Positions 1-6,324 of a stretch of DNA of 9,962 nucleotides are shown here, one piece after another (within the stretch, counting starts at the first letter, position 1; every line of letters starts with the position of its first letter). The stretch is from the NCBI GenBank assembly GCA_045576175.1, contig JAZNFW010000022.1:1-9962 (forward strand), in the 5' to 3' direction. The notes below the pieces were generated by a model. That model had not been told where the DNA came from and ran no database searches. It worked only from the letters and a program-made list of their open reading frames with translations. The position numbers were made by a program, and so were the translations under genes. The DNA comes from RGIG8748 sp045576175 (lineage in GTDB: Bacteria > Bacillota > Clostridia > UMGS1810).

Positions 1-358
1 ATGAAGCGTCAAAATTCTTATTGAGAACAATACTCTGATTTGTCTCTGCGGTAAGAGCTACATTCATACGCCTGAAATCATCAGAAATTTCTGCCTGAAC
101 ATTCATAACGGAGCTTACTGTGCACAGGGACTCAAGAAGAGATTTAACATCCACAAAGTTAGCCATCTCCTCGGTTAGTTGCATTTCATCGAGCAGTGCC
201 ACAATTTCTTCGGCATTATCGATGGTCATAGATATTTTGTAGTCAGCGGTGTAATTGTTGTAGCTCTTTTCCATAAACTTTGGCACAGATGCTGCGCTTA
301 CGCCAAAGGCTGAAAAAACAATTATAACTGCTATTACCAATGCGAAAAACTTTTTCAT
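1..358 (-). CDS. Secreted protein of unknown family, N-terminal fragment
   Basis: The reading frame is open from an ATG at 356-358 to the left edge, giving 119 residues with no stop, so the C-terminus lies outside the window. The first 23 or so residues form a classical signal peptide: MKKFF, a hydrophobic core (ALVIAVIIVFSAF), then a GVSA-A type cleavage site. There is no lipobox cysteine, so export rather than lipid anchoring is likely. The mature part begins VPKFMEKSYNNYTADYKIS and looks like alternating beta strands with an acidic helix (NAEEIVALLDEM). I do not recognise a family. A GGAG ribosome site lies about 7 bases before the ATG, and a good promoter sits upstream at 391-419. It is therefore a separate transcription unit from hppA, despite lying downstream of it on the same strand. 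Confident that it is a real gene; function unknown. Confidence 0.85.
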   Translation of the reverse strand, partial: MKKFFALVIAVIIVFSAFGVSAASVPKFMEKSYNNYTADYKISMTIDNAEEIVALLDEMQLTEEMANFVDVKSLLESLCTVSSVMNVQAEISDDFRRMNVALTAETNQSIVLNKNFDAS

Positions 359-390
359 TTTTGTCACTCCATTCATATTTTGGTGATTTT

Positions 391-419
391 ATTGTATCAT
401 AATACCCACTAATTGTAAA
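391..419 (-). promoter_or_regulatory. Promoter of the secreted-protein gene
   Basis: Read on the minus strand, TTTACA (414-419) is followed after exactly 17 bases by TACAAT (391-396), with a TG one base before the -10 (extended -10). Transcription would start near 384, leaving a leader of about 25 nt that contains the GGAG ribosome site. The -35 box lies inside the T-rich tail of the hppA terminator. Confidence 0.7.
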
Positions 420-456
420 TAAAAATATGCATCCCAAAAGCTTCTGGGATGCATAT
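417..456 (-). terminator. Intrinsic terminator of hppA
   Basis: A perfect 12-bp inverted repeat pairs 425-436 with 445-456 around an 8-base loop. On the minus strand it is followed by the T-rich run TTTTTATTTA (417-424 region). It begins about 24 bases after the hppA stop codon. No T-run follows on the plus strand, so it acts leftward only. Confidence 0.85.
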
Positions 457-479
457 AATAATGCCTTATGAACTTAATA

Positions 480-2564
480 TTATAAAATCGAGAAGTTGAT
501 TACAACTGCTGCAAATACTATAGATACCATTGAAAGCAATTTGATAAGTATATTTATGGCAGGACCGGCAGTATCTTTAAAGGGGTCGCCAACAGTATCG
601 CCAACAACTGCTGCCTTGTGATTGTCGGAGCCTTTTCCACCATAAACTCCGCTTTCAATATACTTTTTGGCATTATCCCATGCGCCGCCGGAGTTAGACA
701 TAAATACAGCCATAAGAAAGCCCGAAGCAGTAGCACCTGCAAGCATACCAACAACGCCTGTGCAACCAAGAACTATGCCAACAATTACAGGTACAACAAC
801 TGCAACAATAGTAGGAAGAATCATTTCACGAAGGCTTGACTTTGTACAAAGGTCTACACAGCTTGCATAATCGGCATCTGCCTTGCCTTCCATAAGCCCC
901 TTTATTTCTTTGAACTGCCTTCTTACTTCAACAACAACACTCTGTGCTGCTCTGCCGACAGAGTTCATTGTAAGAGCGGCAAATACAAACGGTAAGCACG
1001 CACCAACAAACAAACCTACCAAAACGGTGGGATTTGTTATACTCAGGTTAGAAATAGCCACGCTTCCGCCTTCAATTCCATTTACCTTATCTATGTATGA
1101 TGCCATAAGAGCAAGTGCAGTGAGAGCTGCCGAGCCAATTGCAAAGCCTTTGCCTGTAGCAGCTGTAGTGTTTCCAAGCGAGTCAAGAGCATCTGTTCTT
1201 TCTCTTACCTTTTCATCAAGTCCTGCCATCTGGGCAATACCGCCTGCATTATCTGCAACAGGTCCGTACGCATCTGTAGCAAGCGTGATACCAAGAGTTG
1301 AGAGCATACCTACAGCAGCAAGAGCTATGCCATAAAGTCCCATTGAAGCACTATGTGCTCCGCCGGAAACAAAATAGGCAATAAGCACGCATATGGAAAC
1401 TATAACTATAGGAAGAAGAGTTGATAGCATACCAACAGAAAGTCCACTTATAATTATTGTAGCAGTACCAGTTTCGGAAGTGCCTGCAAGTTTTTTGGTA
1501 GGTTTGTAGCTATCCGAAGTGTAGTACTCGGTAGACTGTCCTATAAAAACGCCGGATATAATTCCTGCAAGTATTGCAAAATACACAGTCCAGTTATCTT
1601 TTCCAAGTATGTAATAAACAAGCGGAAGAGTAACAACCGCTATAAGAATAGCAGAGAAATTTGTACCTCTTGAAAGTGCACCGAGAAGCTGTTTTTGACT
1701 TGCACCCTCTTTTGTTCTTACAAGGAATGTACCAATAATGGAGCATACAACGCCCACAGCAGCTATAAGCATAGGAAGTGCCATAGCCTCTATAGAGTGG
1801 AATGCGGCAATACCAAGTGCACACGCCGAAATTACAGAACCCACATATGATTCATAAAGGTCTGCACCCATACCGGCAACATCGCCTACATTATCACCAA
1901 CATTATCTGCTATAACAGCGGGGTTACGAGGGTCATCCTCGGGGATACCTGCTTCAACCTTACCAACAAGGTCTGCACCAACATCAGCAGCCTTGGTGAA
2001 TATGCCACCGCCAACACGCGCAAAAAGTGCCATAGAAGAAGCACCCATTCCGAATGTGAGCATAGCGCTTGTAATAGCTTCAGCCTCTAATTTAAAAACA
2101 AACTTTAACAAGAAAAACCAAACGGATATATCAAGAAGTCCAAGACCAACAACCGTAAAGCCCATTACGCTTCCTGCAGAAAATGCAACTCTTAGACCGC
2201 GATTAAGCCCTTCTTGACATGCATTAGCTGTTCTGCCGTTTGAAAGGGTAGCTATCTTCATACCTATAAAGCCCGACAGTGCCGAGAAAAATCCACCTGT
2301 AATAAATGCAAAAGGCACATAAGGTGTAAGCAAATCTAAAAATGCCATTATGCCAAGCACTACAAACATAATTGCAAAAAAGATTATTACAACTTTGTAT
2401 TGGCGTCTTAGATATGCATTGGCACCTTTTCTGATGGATGCCGAAATCTTTTTCATAACATCGTTGCCTTCATCAAAGCCTAGCACTCGGCAAGCAGTCC
2501 AAATAGCGAAAGCCAATGCAAGAACCGAGCCTGCAAATGTTAATATAACTAGTAGTTTGTCCAA
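480..2564 (-). CDS. hppA: Membrane-bound K+-dependent pyrophosphatase, probably Na+-pumping
   Basis: This integral membrane enzyme hydrolyses pyrophosphate and pumps Na+ and/or H+ out across the cytoplasmic membrane. Its 694 residues match the family's usual length, with many hydrophobic helices throughout. The catalytic core is intact: DVGADLVGK (194-202), EDDPRNP (209-215), DNVGDNVGD (220-228), a second acidic cluster near 431-438, and the C-terminal GDTVGDPFKDTAGP block. GNTTAATGKG (464-473) has Ala and Gly where K+-independent enzymes carry Lys and Thr, indicating the K+-dependent subfamily. ADLYES puts Asp235 and Glu238 three apart, as in the Na+-PPase of Thermotoga maritima; a K+-dependent enzyme with this Glu is usually Na+-pumping. 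Assigning the ion is inference. The start is TTG (2562-2564), not ATG: GGAGG lies 8 bases upstream and an in-frame TAA sits one codon before it. The gene is monocistronic, between its own promoter and terminator. Confidence 0.96.
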   Translation of the reverse strand: MDKLLVILTFAGSVLALAFAIWTACRVLGFDEGNDVMKKISASIRKGANAYLRRQYKVVIIFFAIMFVVLGIMAFLDLLTPYVPFAFITGGFFSALSGFIGMKIATLSNGRTANACQEGLNRGLRVAFSAGSVMGFTVVGLGLLDISVWFFLLKFVFKLEAEAITSAMLTFGMGASSMALFARVGGGIFTKAADVGADLVGKVEAGIPEDDPRNPAVIADNVGDNVGDVAGMGADLYESYVGSVISACALGIAAFHSIEAMALPMLIAAVGVVCSIIGTFLVRTKEGASQKQLLGALSRGTNFSAILIAVVTLPLVYYILGKDNWTVYFAILAGIISGVFIGQSTEYYTSDSYKPTKKLAGTSETGTATIIISGLSVGMLSTLLPIVIVSICVLIAYFVSGGAHSASMGLYGIALAAVGMLSTLGITLATDAYGPVADNAGGIAQMAGLDEKVRERTDALDSLGNTTAATGKGFAIGSAALTALALMASYIDKVNGIEGGSVAISNLSITNPTVLVGLFVGACLPFVFAALTMNSVGRAAQSVVVEVRRQFKEIKGLMEGKADADYASCVDLCTKSSLREMILPTIVAVVVPVIVGIVLGCTGVVGMLAGATASGFLMAVFMSNSGGAWDNAKKYIESGVYGGKGSDNHKAAVVGDTVGDPFKDTAGPAINILIKLLSMVSIVFAAVVINFSIL

Positions 2565-2572
2565 TTTTTAAA

Positions 2573-2577
2573 CCTCC
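2573..2577 (-). promoter_or_regulatory. Ribosome binding site fixing the TTG start of hppA
   Basis: GGAGG on the minus strand, 8 bases before the TTG at 2562-2564. An in-frame TAA lies between them, one codon before TTG, so translation cannot begin further upstream. Confidence 0.85.
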
Positions 2578-2596
2578 AACAAATTATGTTTATTTG

Positions 2597-2643
2597 CATA
2601 GAATGACTATATACATCTCCATAACTGTCATTAGCTTTCTATG
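2597..2643 (-). promoter_or_regulatory. Leader hairpin at the 5' end of the hppA transcript
   Basis: Minus-strand segments at 2632-2643 and 2627-2631 (CATAGA, then ATGAC after a 6-base bulge) pair with GTCATTCTATG at 2597-2607, giving an 11-bp stem around a 19-base loop. With the predicted start near 2646, the hairpin sits almost at the 5' end of the mRNA and about 20 bases ahead of the ribosome site. It may stabilise the message or regulate it. I do not recognise a known riboswitch consensus. Confidence 0.4.
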
Positions 2644-2652
2644 TATTCCCGT

Positions 2653-2681
2653 ATTGTAACACATAAATTATCAAAATGCAA
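2653..2681 (-). promoter_or_regulatory. Promoter of hppA
   Basis: Minus strand: TTGCAT (2676-2681), 17 bases, TACAAT (2653-2658), with TG one base before the -10. The predicted start near 2646 gives a leader of about 80 nt. The layout is nearly the same as the fbp promoter at 9708-9736. Confidence 0.7.
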
Positions 2682-2764
2682 GTCCTTGTTAAAAGTTTTG
2701 CATTTTTTGAATAAAAATAACCCAAAACTCCATACTTTTGAATGTTTTTTGCAACACATATGTC

Positions 2765-2795
2765 AAAAAAAAGGACACACATAAAATGTGTGTCT
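2765..2795 (-). terminator. Terminator of the ECF S-component gene
   Basis: A perfect 9-bp stem (2774-2782 with 2786-2794) has a 3-base loop and is followed on the minus strand by a run of eight T (2765-2772). It lies about 35 bases after the stop of the gene at 2829-3332. The stretch between here and the hppA promoter (about 2682-2764) is AT-rich with no other recognisable element. Confidence 0.88.
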
Positions 2796-2828
2796 AAAAT
2801 TATTAAACAATATCAAACGTATCATTTT

Positions 2829-3332
2829 CTATCTATTGAAAAGCTTATTCTTCTCAAATACTCTTACAAGCACCACGCCGATAACAAGTCCTGCAACTCC
2901 CTGAACTGCATTTGCAGGAATATTTACAAGCGAAGGTACAAATCCATATAAAGCACCTTCAAATATGTAGTAGCCCAAAATCATAAGTATCTCTGCCGCA
3001 AAACCGCTCAAGACTCTGGATGGAAGAGAACCTATTTTATTTCCAAGTGTCTTATGGATGCCATATGCACAAATTGCCATCAGTCCCTTAATAATAAAGG
3101 TTGCAGGTGCATACAAGGCATAACCCGAAAACAAATCGGCAAGTGCCGAGCCGATACCCGCCGAAACAAAGCCATAAAACGGCGGCAGAAGCCATCCTGC
3201 AAGAAGCACAAAGCAGTCGCCCAGATTGATATAACCCTTTAACGGAGATGGTATTTTTATGATCATTGTTGCTACGCATACCAATGCCGCAAGCAGTGCA
3301 GACACAACCATTTTTTGAGTTTTTGTCTTCAT
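2829..3332 (-). CDS. ECF transporter S component, candidate vitamin B6 uptake
   Basis: This is a substrate-capturing membrane subunit of an energy-coupling factor (ECF) vitamin transporter. It works with the shared EcfA/EcfA'/EcfT module, which is not in this window and must be encoded elsewhere (group II arrangement). The 167 residues are the usual size. About six membrane segments are visible, roughly at 8-26, 35-52, 54-69, 74-93, 106-125 and 136-158. The GYINLGD segment (33-39), the GxGSALADL segment (59-67) and the FIIKGLMA segment (79-86) are typical of the DUF1393/PF07155-type S components. Substrate cannot be read from sequence. The divergent MocR-type regulator, a family whose PdxR members sense pyridoxal phosphate, makes a B6 vitamer (PdxU2-like role) the best guess. 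AAAGGGG lies about 9 bases before the ATG. Family call is confident, substrate call is weak. Confidence 0.9.
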   Translation of the reverse strand: MKTKTQKMVVSALLAALVCVATMIIKIPSPLKGYINLGDCFVLLAGWLLPPFYGFVSAGIGSALADLFSGYALYAPATFIIKGLMAICAYGIHKTLGNKIGSLPSRVLSGFAAEILMILGYYIFEGALYGFVPSLVNIPANAVQGVAGLVIGVVLVRVFEKNKLFNR

Positions 3333-3345
3333 TTTTCAAAACCCC

Positions 3346-3374
3346 TTTACAAAATTCTTTTATCATTATATAAT
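3346..3374 (+). promoter_or_regulatory. Promoter of the MocR-type regulator
   Basis: Plus strand: TTTACA (3346-3351), 17 bases, TATAAT (3369-3374). The predicted start near 3381 gives a 44-nt leader. Its -10 box overlaps the -10 box of the opposing promoter by two bases. Confidence 0.65.
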
Positions 3375-3390
3375 TAATCTGATTATATCG
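3363..3390. promoter_or_regulatory. Candidate operator: palindrome and 17-bp direct repeat
   Basis: ATTATATAAT (3365-3374) is a perfect 10-bp palindrome covering both -10 boxes. The heptamer ATTATAT occurs at 3365-3371 and again at 3382-3388, exactly 17 bp apart. MocR-family regulators commonly bind direct repeats, so this is where the neighbouring regulator could act. AT-rich chance matches are a real alternative. Confidence 0.3.
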
Positions 3391-3393
3391 CAA
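3365..3393 (-). promoter_or_regulatory. Promoter of the ECF S-component gene
   Basis: Minus strand: TTGCGA (3388-3393), 17 bases, TATAAT (3365-3370). The predicted start near 3358 gives a leader of about 26 nt containing the AAAGGGG ribosome site. It is interlocked with the plus-strand promoter at 3346-3374. Confidence 0.65.
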
Positions 3394-3424
3394 TTACCAA
3401 TTTAGGAGTTTTTAATATAACCAG

Positions 3425-4516
3425 ATGAGATATTCTATTGACACAAATTCAAATCAAAGCGCATACATCCAGCTATATAAGCAATTAAGGAGCGATATAG
3501 TAGATTCTATCTACAAATATGGTGATAAGCTCCCCTCCAAGAGACTGCTGGCAGACGAAACTATGACGAGCGTAGTAACTGTAGAGCACGCATATGCCAT
3601 TCTGTGTGACGAAGGCTACATAGAATCAAGGGAGCGTAGCGGATACTATGTTACATATAAGCAAAATTCGTTTGTTCCAATTGCCGAGGCGGAAAGCCAT
3701 AGTGTAACTACCAGAAATTACCAATATCAAGGTGACGAGGAGTTCCCGTTTTCTGTATTTGCCAAAACTATGCGAAATGTGATATCTAAATATGGCGAAA
3801 GAATACTAATCAAATCTGACAATTCGGGTTGTCTTGAATTAAGAACGGCTATTGTCCGCTACCTTGCAAGAAGCAAGGGCATCAGTGTGGACGAGAGCCA
3901 GATTGTGATTGGATCAGGTGCCGAGTATCTGTATGGGCTTGTAGTGCAGTTTTTCGGACGAGACAAAGAATATGCAATAGAAAACCCATCCTACGAAAAG
4001 ATACTCTCTGTGTATGAGGCAAATGGTGCAAACTGTGAGTTGCTCAAACTAGGGAAAAACGGAATTCTTTCTTCGGAACTTGCAAAATCGAAGGCTTCGA
4101 TATTACATATAACCCCCTACCGCAGTTTTCCGAGCGGTGTTACTGCAAATGCCTCAAAGCGAAACGAATACATACAATGGGCGCTCTCACGAAACGGAGT
4201 TATAGTCGAAGATGACTTTGATTCGGAATTTACTGTGTCCACCAAAAACGAAGATACAGTTTTTTCTCTCGAGCCAAAAAAGAGTGTAATTTATATAAAC
4301 ACCTTTACAAAGACTATCGCTCCATCTATGAGAATTGGCTATATAGTGCTACCAAAAGACCTCGCAGCACCCTTTTCCAAAAAAATGGGCTTCTATTCTT
4401 GTACAGTGCCGGTTTTTGAACAATTGGTACTTGCAGAATTCATAAATAACGGAGATTTTGAAAGACACATAAACCGAATACGAAGAAAACGCCGTCAATC
4501 GATAAAAGAAAAATAA
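3425..4516 (+). CDS. MocR/PdxR-type GntR-aminotransferase regulator, C-terminally truncated
   Basis: MocR regulators join a winged-helix DNA-binding domain to an aminotransferase-like, PLP-binding sensor domain. Here residues 12-76 are the GntR winged helix (IQLYKQLRSDI, LPSKRLLA, GYIESRERSGYYV). From about 110 on is the fold-type I domain: NSGCLELR (133-140), YAIENPSY (183-190), ITPYRSFPSGV (229-239), EDDFDSEF (262-269) and TFTKTIAPSMRIGY (293-306), with PLP-lysine Lys296 and Arg303. The usual Tyr of EDDYDSEF is Phe265. The protein stops at 363 residues, just after FERHINRIRRKRR, where relatives run to about 450-490. The missing end includes the substrate-carboxylate arginine known from GabR (Arg430). 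The stop codon lies inside the terminator hairpin. The only Shine-Dalgarno (AGGAG, 3404-3408) is 16 bases from the ATG, unusually far. It probably controls the divergent transporter gene, but effector response may be altered or lost. Confidence 0.88.
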   Translation: MRYSIDTNSNQSAYIQLYKQLRSDIVDSIYKYGDKLPSKRLLADETMTSVVTVEHAYAILCDEGYIESRERSGYYVTYKQNSFVPIAEAESHSVTTRNYQYQGDEEFPFSVFAKTMRNVISKYGERILIKSDNSGCLELRTAIVRYLARSKGISVDESQIVIGSGAEYLYGLVVQFFGRDKEYAIENPSYEKILSVYEANGANCELLKLGKNGILSSELAKSKASILHITPYRSFPSGVTANASKRNEYIQWALSRNGVIVEDDFDSEFTVSTKNEDTVFSLEPKKSVIYINTFTKTIAPSMRIGYIVLPKDLAAPFSKKMGFYSCTVPVFEQLVLAEFINNGDFERHINRIRRKRRQSIKEK

Positions 4517-4540
4517 GTGTGGCAAAGCCACACTTATTTT
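4510..4540. terminator. Bidirectional terminator shared by the regulator gene and tyrS
   Basis: A perfect 14-bp stem pairs 4510-4523 with 4527-4540 across a 3-base AAA loop, with T-rich sequence on both exits (TTATTTT on plus, TTTTCTTTT on minus). It begins one base after the tyrS stop and contains the regulator's TAA stop (4514-4516) in its left arm. Confidence 0.92.
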
Positions 4541-4541
4541 A

Positions 4542-5759
4542 TTATTTAAGTACTATTTTGTGGAATACCTTTTTGCCCTTTTTGATGATAATCTTGCTAT
4601 CATTAAAAAGTTCTTCGGTAATTAGCATATTAAAATCGGTAACCTTATTTGAATCTACGCTAACGCCTCCCTGCTGAACAAGGCGTCTGCCCTCACCTTT
4701 TGATGGGATAAGTCCTGCTATGAGCATAATATCAAGGATTGTCTTGCCAAGGTCGTCGGCTGTGATTTCTGTGGTGGGCATATTGCTGTCGTCAGAGCCA
4801 CCGCCAAAGAGTGCAAGAGCTGCATCCTGAGCCTTCTTGGCTTCTTCCTCACCGTGAACAAGCTTTGTTACTTCGTATGCAAGCACACGCTTTGCCTTGT
4901 TGATTTCGGAATCCTTGTACTGTGCCATAACCTCGATTTCTTCAATAGGAAGGAATGTAAGAAGCTTTAAGCACTTAATAACATCGGCATCATCTACATT
5001 CACCCAGTACTGATAGAAATCGTAGGGTGATGTCTTTTCGGGGTCAAGCCAAAGTGCACCACTCTGAGTTTTGCCCATTTTCTTGCCTTCGCTGTTTGTG
5101 AGCAGAGTAAAGGTCATACCATATACCTGCTTTTGGTCTTTCTTACGGCAAAGGTCTATACCGCCAAGGATATTTGACCATTGGTCGTCGCCGCCAAGCT
5201 CAATCTTGCAATCGTACTTTCTGTTTAACATAAGAAAGTCGTAGCTCTGCATAAGCATATAGTTGAACTCAAGGAAGGAAAGACCTTTTTCGAGTCTCTG
5301 CTTGAAGCACTCTGCTGTAAGCATTCTGTTTACAGAGAAGCAAGCTCCTATATCTCTTAAAAACTCAACATAGTTAAGTTCTAAAAGCCAATCGGCATTG
5401 TTTACCATAATGGCTTTGCCATCGGAAAAATCTATAACACGGCTAAGCTGCTGTTTGAATTTTTCGCAGTTGTAGTCTATAGTTTCCTTGGTCATCATAG
5501 AACGCATATCTGTTCTGCCCGAGGGGTCGCCTACATGACCTGTACCGCCGCCTACAAGAGCAATTGGTCTGTGGCCTGCGTCCTGCATATGCTTCATTAC
5601 AACCATCTGCAGAAAATGTCCTACATGGAGGCTATCTGCCGTGGGGTCAAAGCCTATATAGAATGTAACCTTTTCATTTTCTAAAAGATTTTTTATTTCC
5701 TCTTCGTGCGTAACCTGTGCTATGAGGCCACGCTCCTTTAGTGTGTCATAAACGCTCAT
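4542..5759 (-). CDS. tyrS: Tyrosyl-tRNA synthetase
   Basis: This cytoplasmic class I aminoacyl-tRNA synthetase charges tRNA-Tyr with tyrosine using ATP. Its 405 residues are the expected length. The Rossmann catalytic domain shows the HIGH motif as HVGH (45-48), GGGTGHVGDPSGR (70-82), the tyrosine-pocket Tyr167-x3-Gln171-x2-Asp174, GGDDQWSNI (189-197) and the KMSKS loop as KMGKT (227-231). The C-terminal S4 RNA-binding domain spans about 340-405 (GLIPSKGEGRRLVQQGGV). Start is ATG at 5757-5759 with GGAGG 7 bases upstream. The leader predicted from its own promoter is only about 24 nt, so the T-box riboswitch often found before clostridial tyrS genes is absent here. The gene may also receive read-through from the fbp cluster, as no terminator is seen between. 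Confidence 0.97.
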   Translation of the reverse strand: MSVYDTLKERGLIAQVTHEEEIKNLLENEKVTFYIGFDPTADSLHVGHFLQMVVMKHMQDAGHRPIALVGGGTGHVGDPSGRTDMRSMMTKETIDYNCEKFKQQLSRVIDFSDGKAIMVNNADWLLELNYVEFLRDIGACFSVNRMLTAECFKQRLEKGLSFLEFNYMLMQSYDFLMLNRKYDCKIELGGDDQWSNILGGIDLCRKKDQKQVYGMTFTLLTNSEGKKMGKTQSGALWLDPEKTSPYDFYQYWVNVDDADVIKCLKLLTFLPIEEIEVMAQYKDSEINKAKRVLAYEVTKLVHGEEEAKKAQDAALALFGGGSDDSNMPTTEITADDLGKTILDIMLIAGLIPSKGEGRRLVQQGGVSVDSNKVTDFNMLITEELFNDSKIIIKKGKKVFHKIVLK

Positions 5760-5789
5760 TGGTATTCCTCCGTATAAAATGCTTTAAGT

Positions 5790-5818
5790 ATTATACTACA
5801 AAACTATATAAAATTCAA
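5790..5818 (-). promoter_or_regulatory. Promoter of tyrS
   Basis: Minus strand: TTGAAT (5813-5818), 17 bases, TATAAT (5790-5795). The -35 box overlaps the TGA stop of the membrane-protein gene (5815-5817). Predicted start near 5783. Confidence 0.72.
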
Positions 5819-6309
5819 GTCCTATTATTAAGTCTTGATAACACCTGCCGTGCAGTCTGCACCAACAGAAAATCATAAAAATAAAAAACAGCTGCTCCCA
5901 AGATAAAAAGAATTATCGGCGAATAAATAATGGGGATAAGAAGCACTTTTGTAAACACAAAATATACCGCCAGAGCATATAGTGCATACAAAACTAATTT
6001 GGCTGTGTTTCTAAATGTTCTTCCTCTTTTACCCAAGATATATCTTATAATCGGATAGTTTCCAAAGCATATAATAAATGCGGCAACTATAGCGGGAGAG
6101 CCTGCCTGACAAATAAGAAATGCCAGAATTGATGTTGCACCGTACATAGCCAGTGCTATTTTTACAGATGAAAGGCAGCAGACAACATACGGAATAATGG
6201 ATGCCGCAAAAAGTGTTGCCGCCTTTAGTGTGGGAAGATATGCCGACATTGTAATGAGAAGCACACAAAGTGCACATCCCAAGCCGCCGTAGGATACTTT
6301 TTTCTGCAT
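5815..6309 (-). CDS. Small polytopic membrane protein, unknown function
   Basis: The 164 residues are almost entirely hydrophobic, with five or six probable membrane segments (about 8-26, 30-47, 51-68, 72-92, 104-124 and 129-151). The short basic loop GKRGRTFRNTAK (93-104) and the basic C-terminus (RLNNRT) suggest these face the cytoplasm. The size and helix number resemble ECF S components, but I see no family motif and do not assign it. The start is ATG (6307-6309) with GGAGGTG 6 bases upstream, only 15 bases after the stop of the J-domain gene, so the two are co-transcribed. It is the last gene of the cluster before tyrS. Its position suggests a membrane partner for the J-domain/Cys-tail protein, which is inference only. 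Confidence 0.85.
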   Translation of the reverse strand: MQKKVSYGGLGCALCVLLITMSAYLPTLKAATLFAASIIPYVVCCLSSVKIALAMYGATSILAFLICQAGSPAIVAAFIICFGNYPIIRYILGKRGRTFRNTAKLVLYALYALAVYFVFTKVLLIPIIYSPIILFILGAAVFYFYDFLLVQTARQVLSRLNNRT

Positions 6310-6324
6310 AACGGCACCTCCGTT

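Noticed and set aside
883..1335. 150-residue open frame on the plus strand inside hppA
   Set aside because: It is antisense to the conserved hppA core. Its composition (Pro, Thr, Ala-rich) is what the complement of membrane-protein codons gives, and it has no ribosome site.
1594..1824. Alternative-frame minus ORF within hppA
   Set aside because: Shadow of hppA with a Cys/Tyr-rich implausible composition and no initiation signal.
2682..2764. Repeated TTTTGCATTTTTT / TTTTTTGCAA-like strings as a regulatory repeat
   Set aside because: Low-complexity AT-rich sequence with inexact matches that chance explains.
4349..4531. Minus-strand ORF opposite the regulator's 3' end
   Set aside because: It crosses the terminator hairpin, lies antisense to the conserved PLP-lysine region and lacks a ribosome site.
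4500..4541. Frameshift as the cause of the regulator's early stop
   Set aside because: No frame after 4516 encodes the missing aminotransferase C-terminus; the sequence goes directly into the terminator and then tyrS on the other strand. A deletion or a natural short form fits better.
5760..5814. T-box riboswitch upstream of tyrS
   Set aside because: Only 55 bases separate tyrS from the preceding gene and a promoter occupies part of it; there is no T-box sequence or anti-terminator pair.
5815..6309. Calling the small membrane protein an ECF S component or DUF2232 member
   Set aside because: Length and hydrophobicity are compatible, but no diagnostic motif is seen and the neighbours do not support transport.
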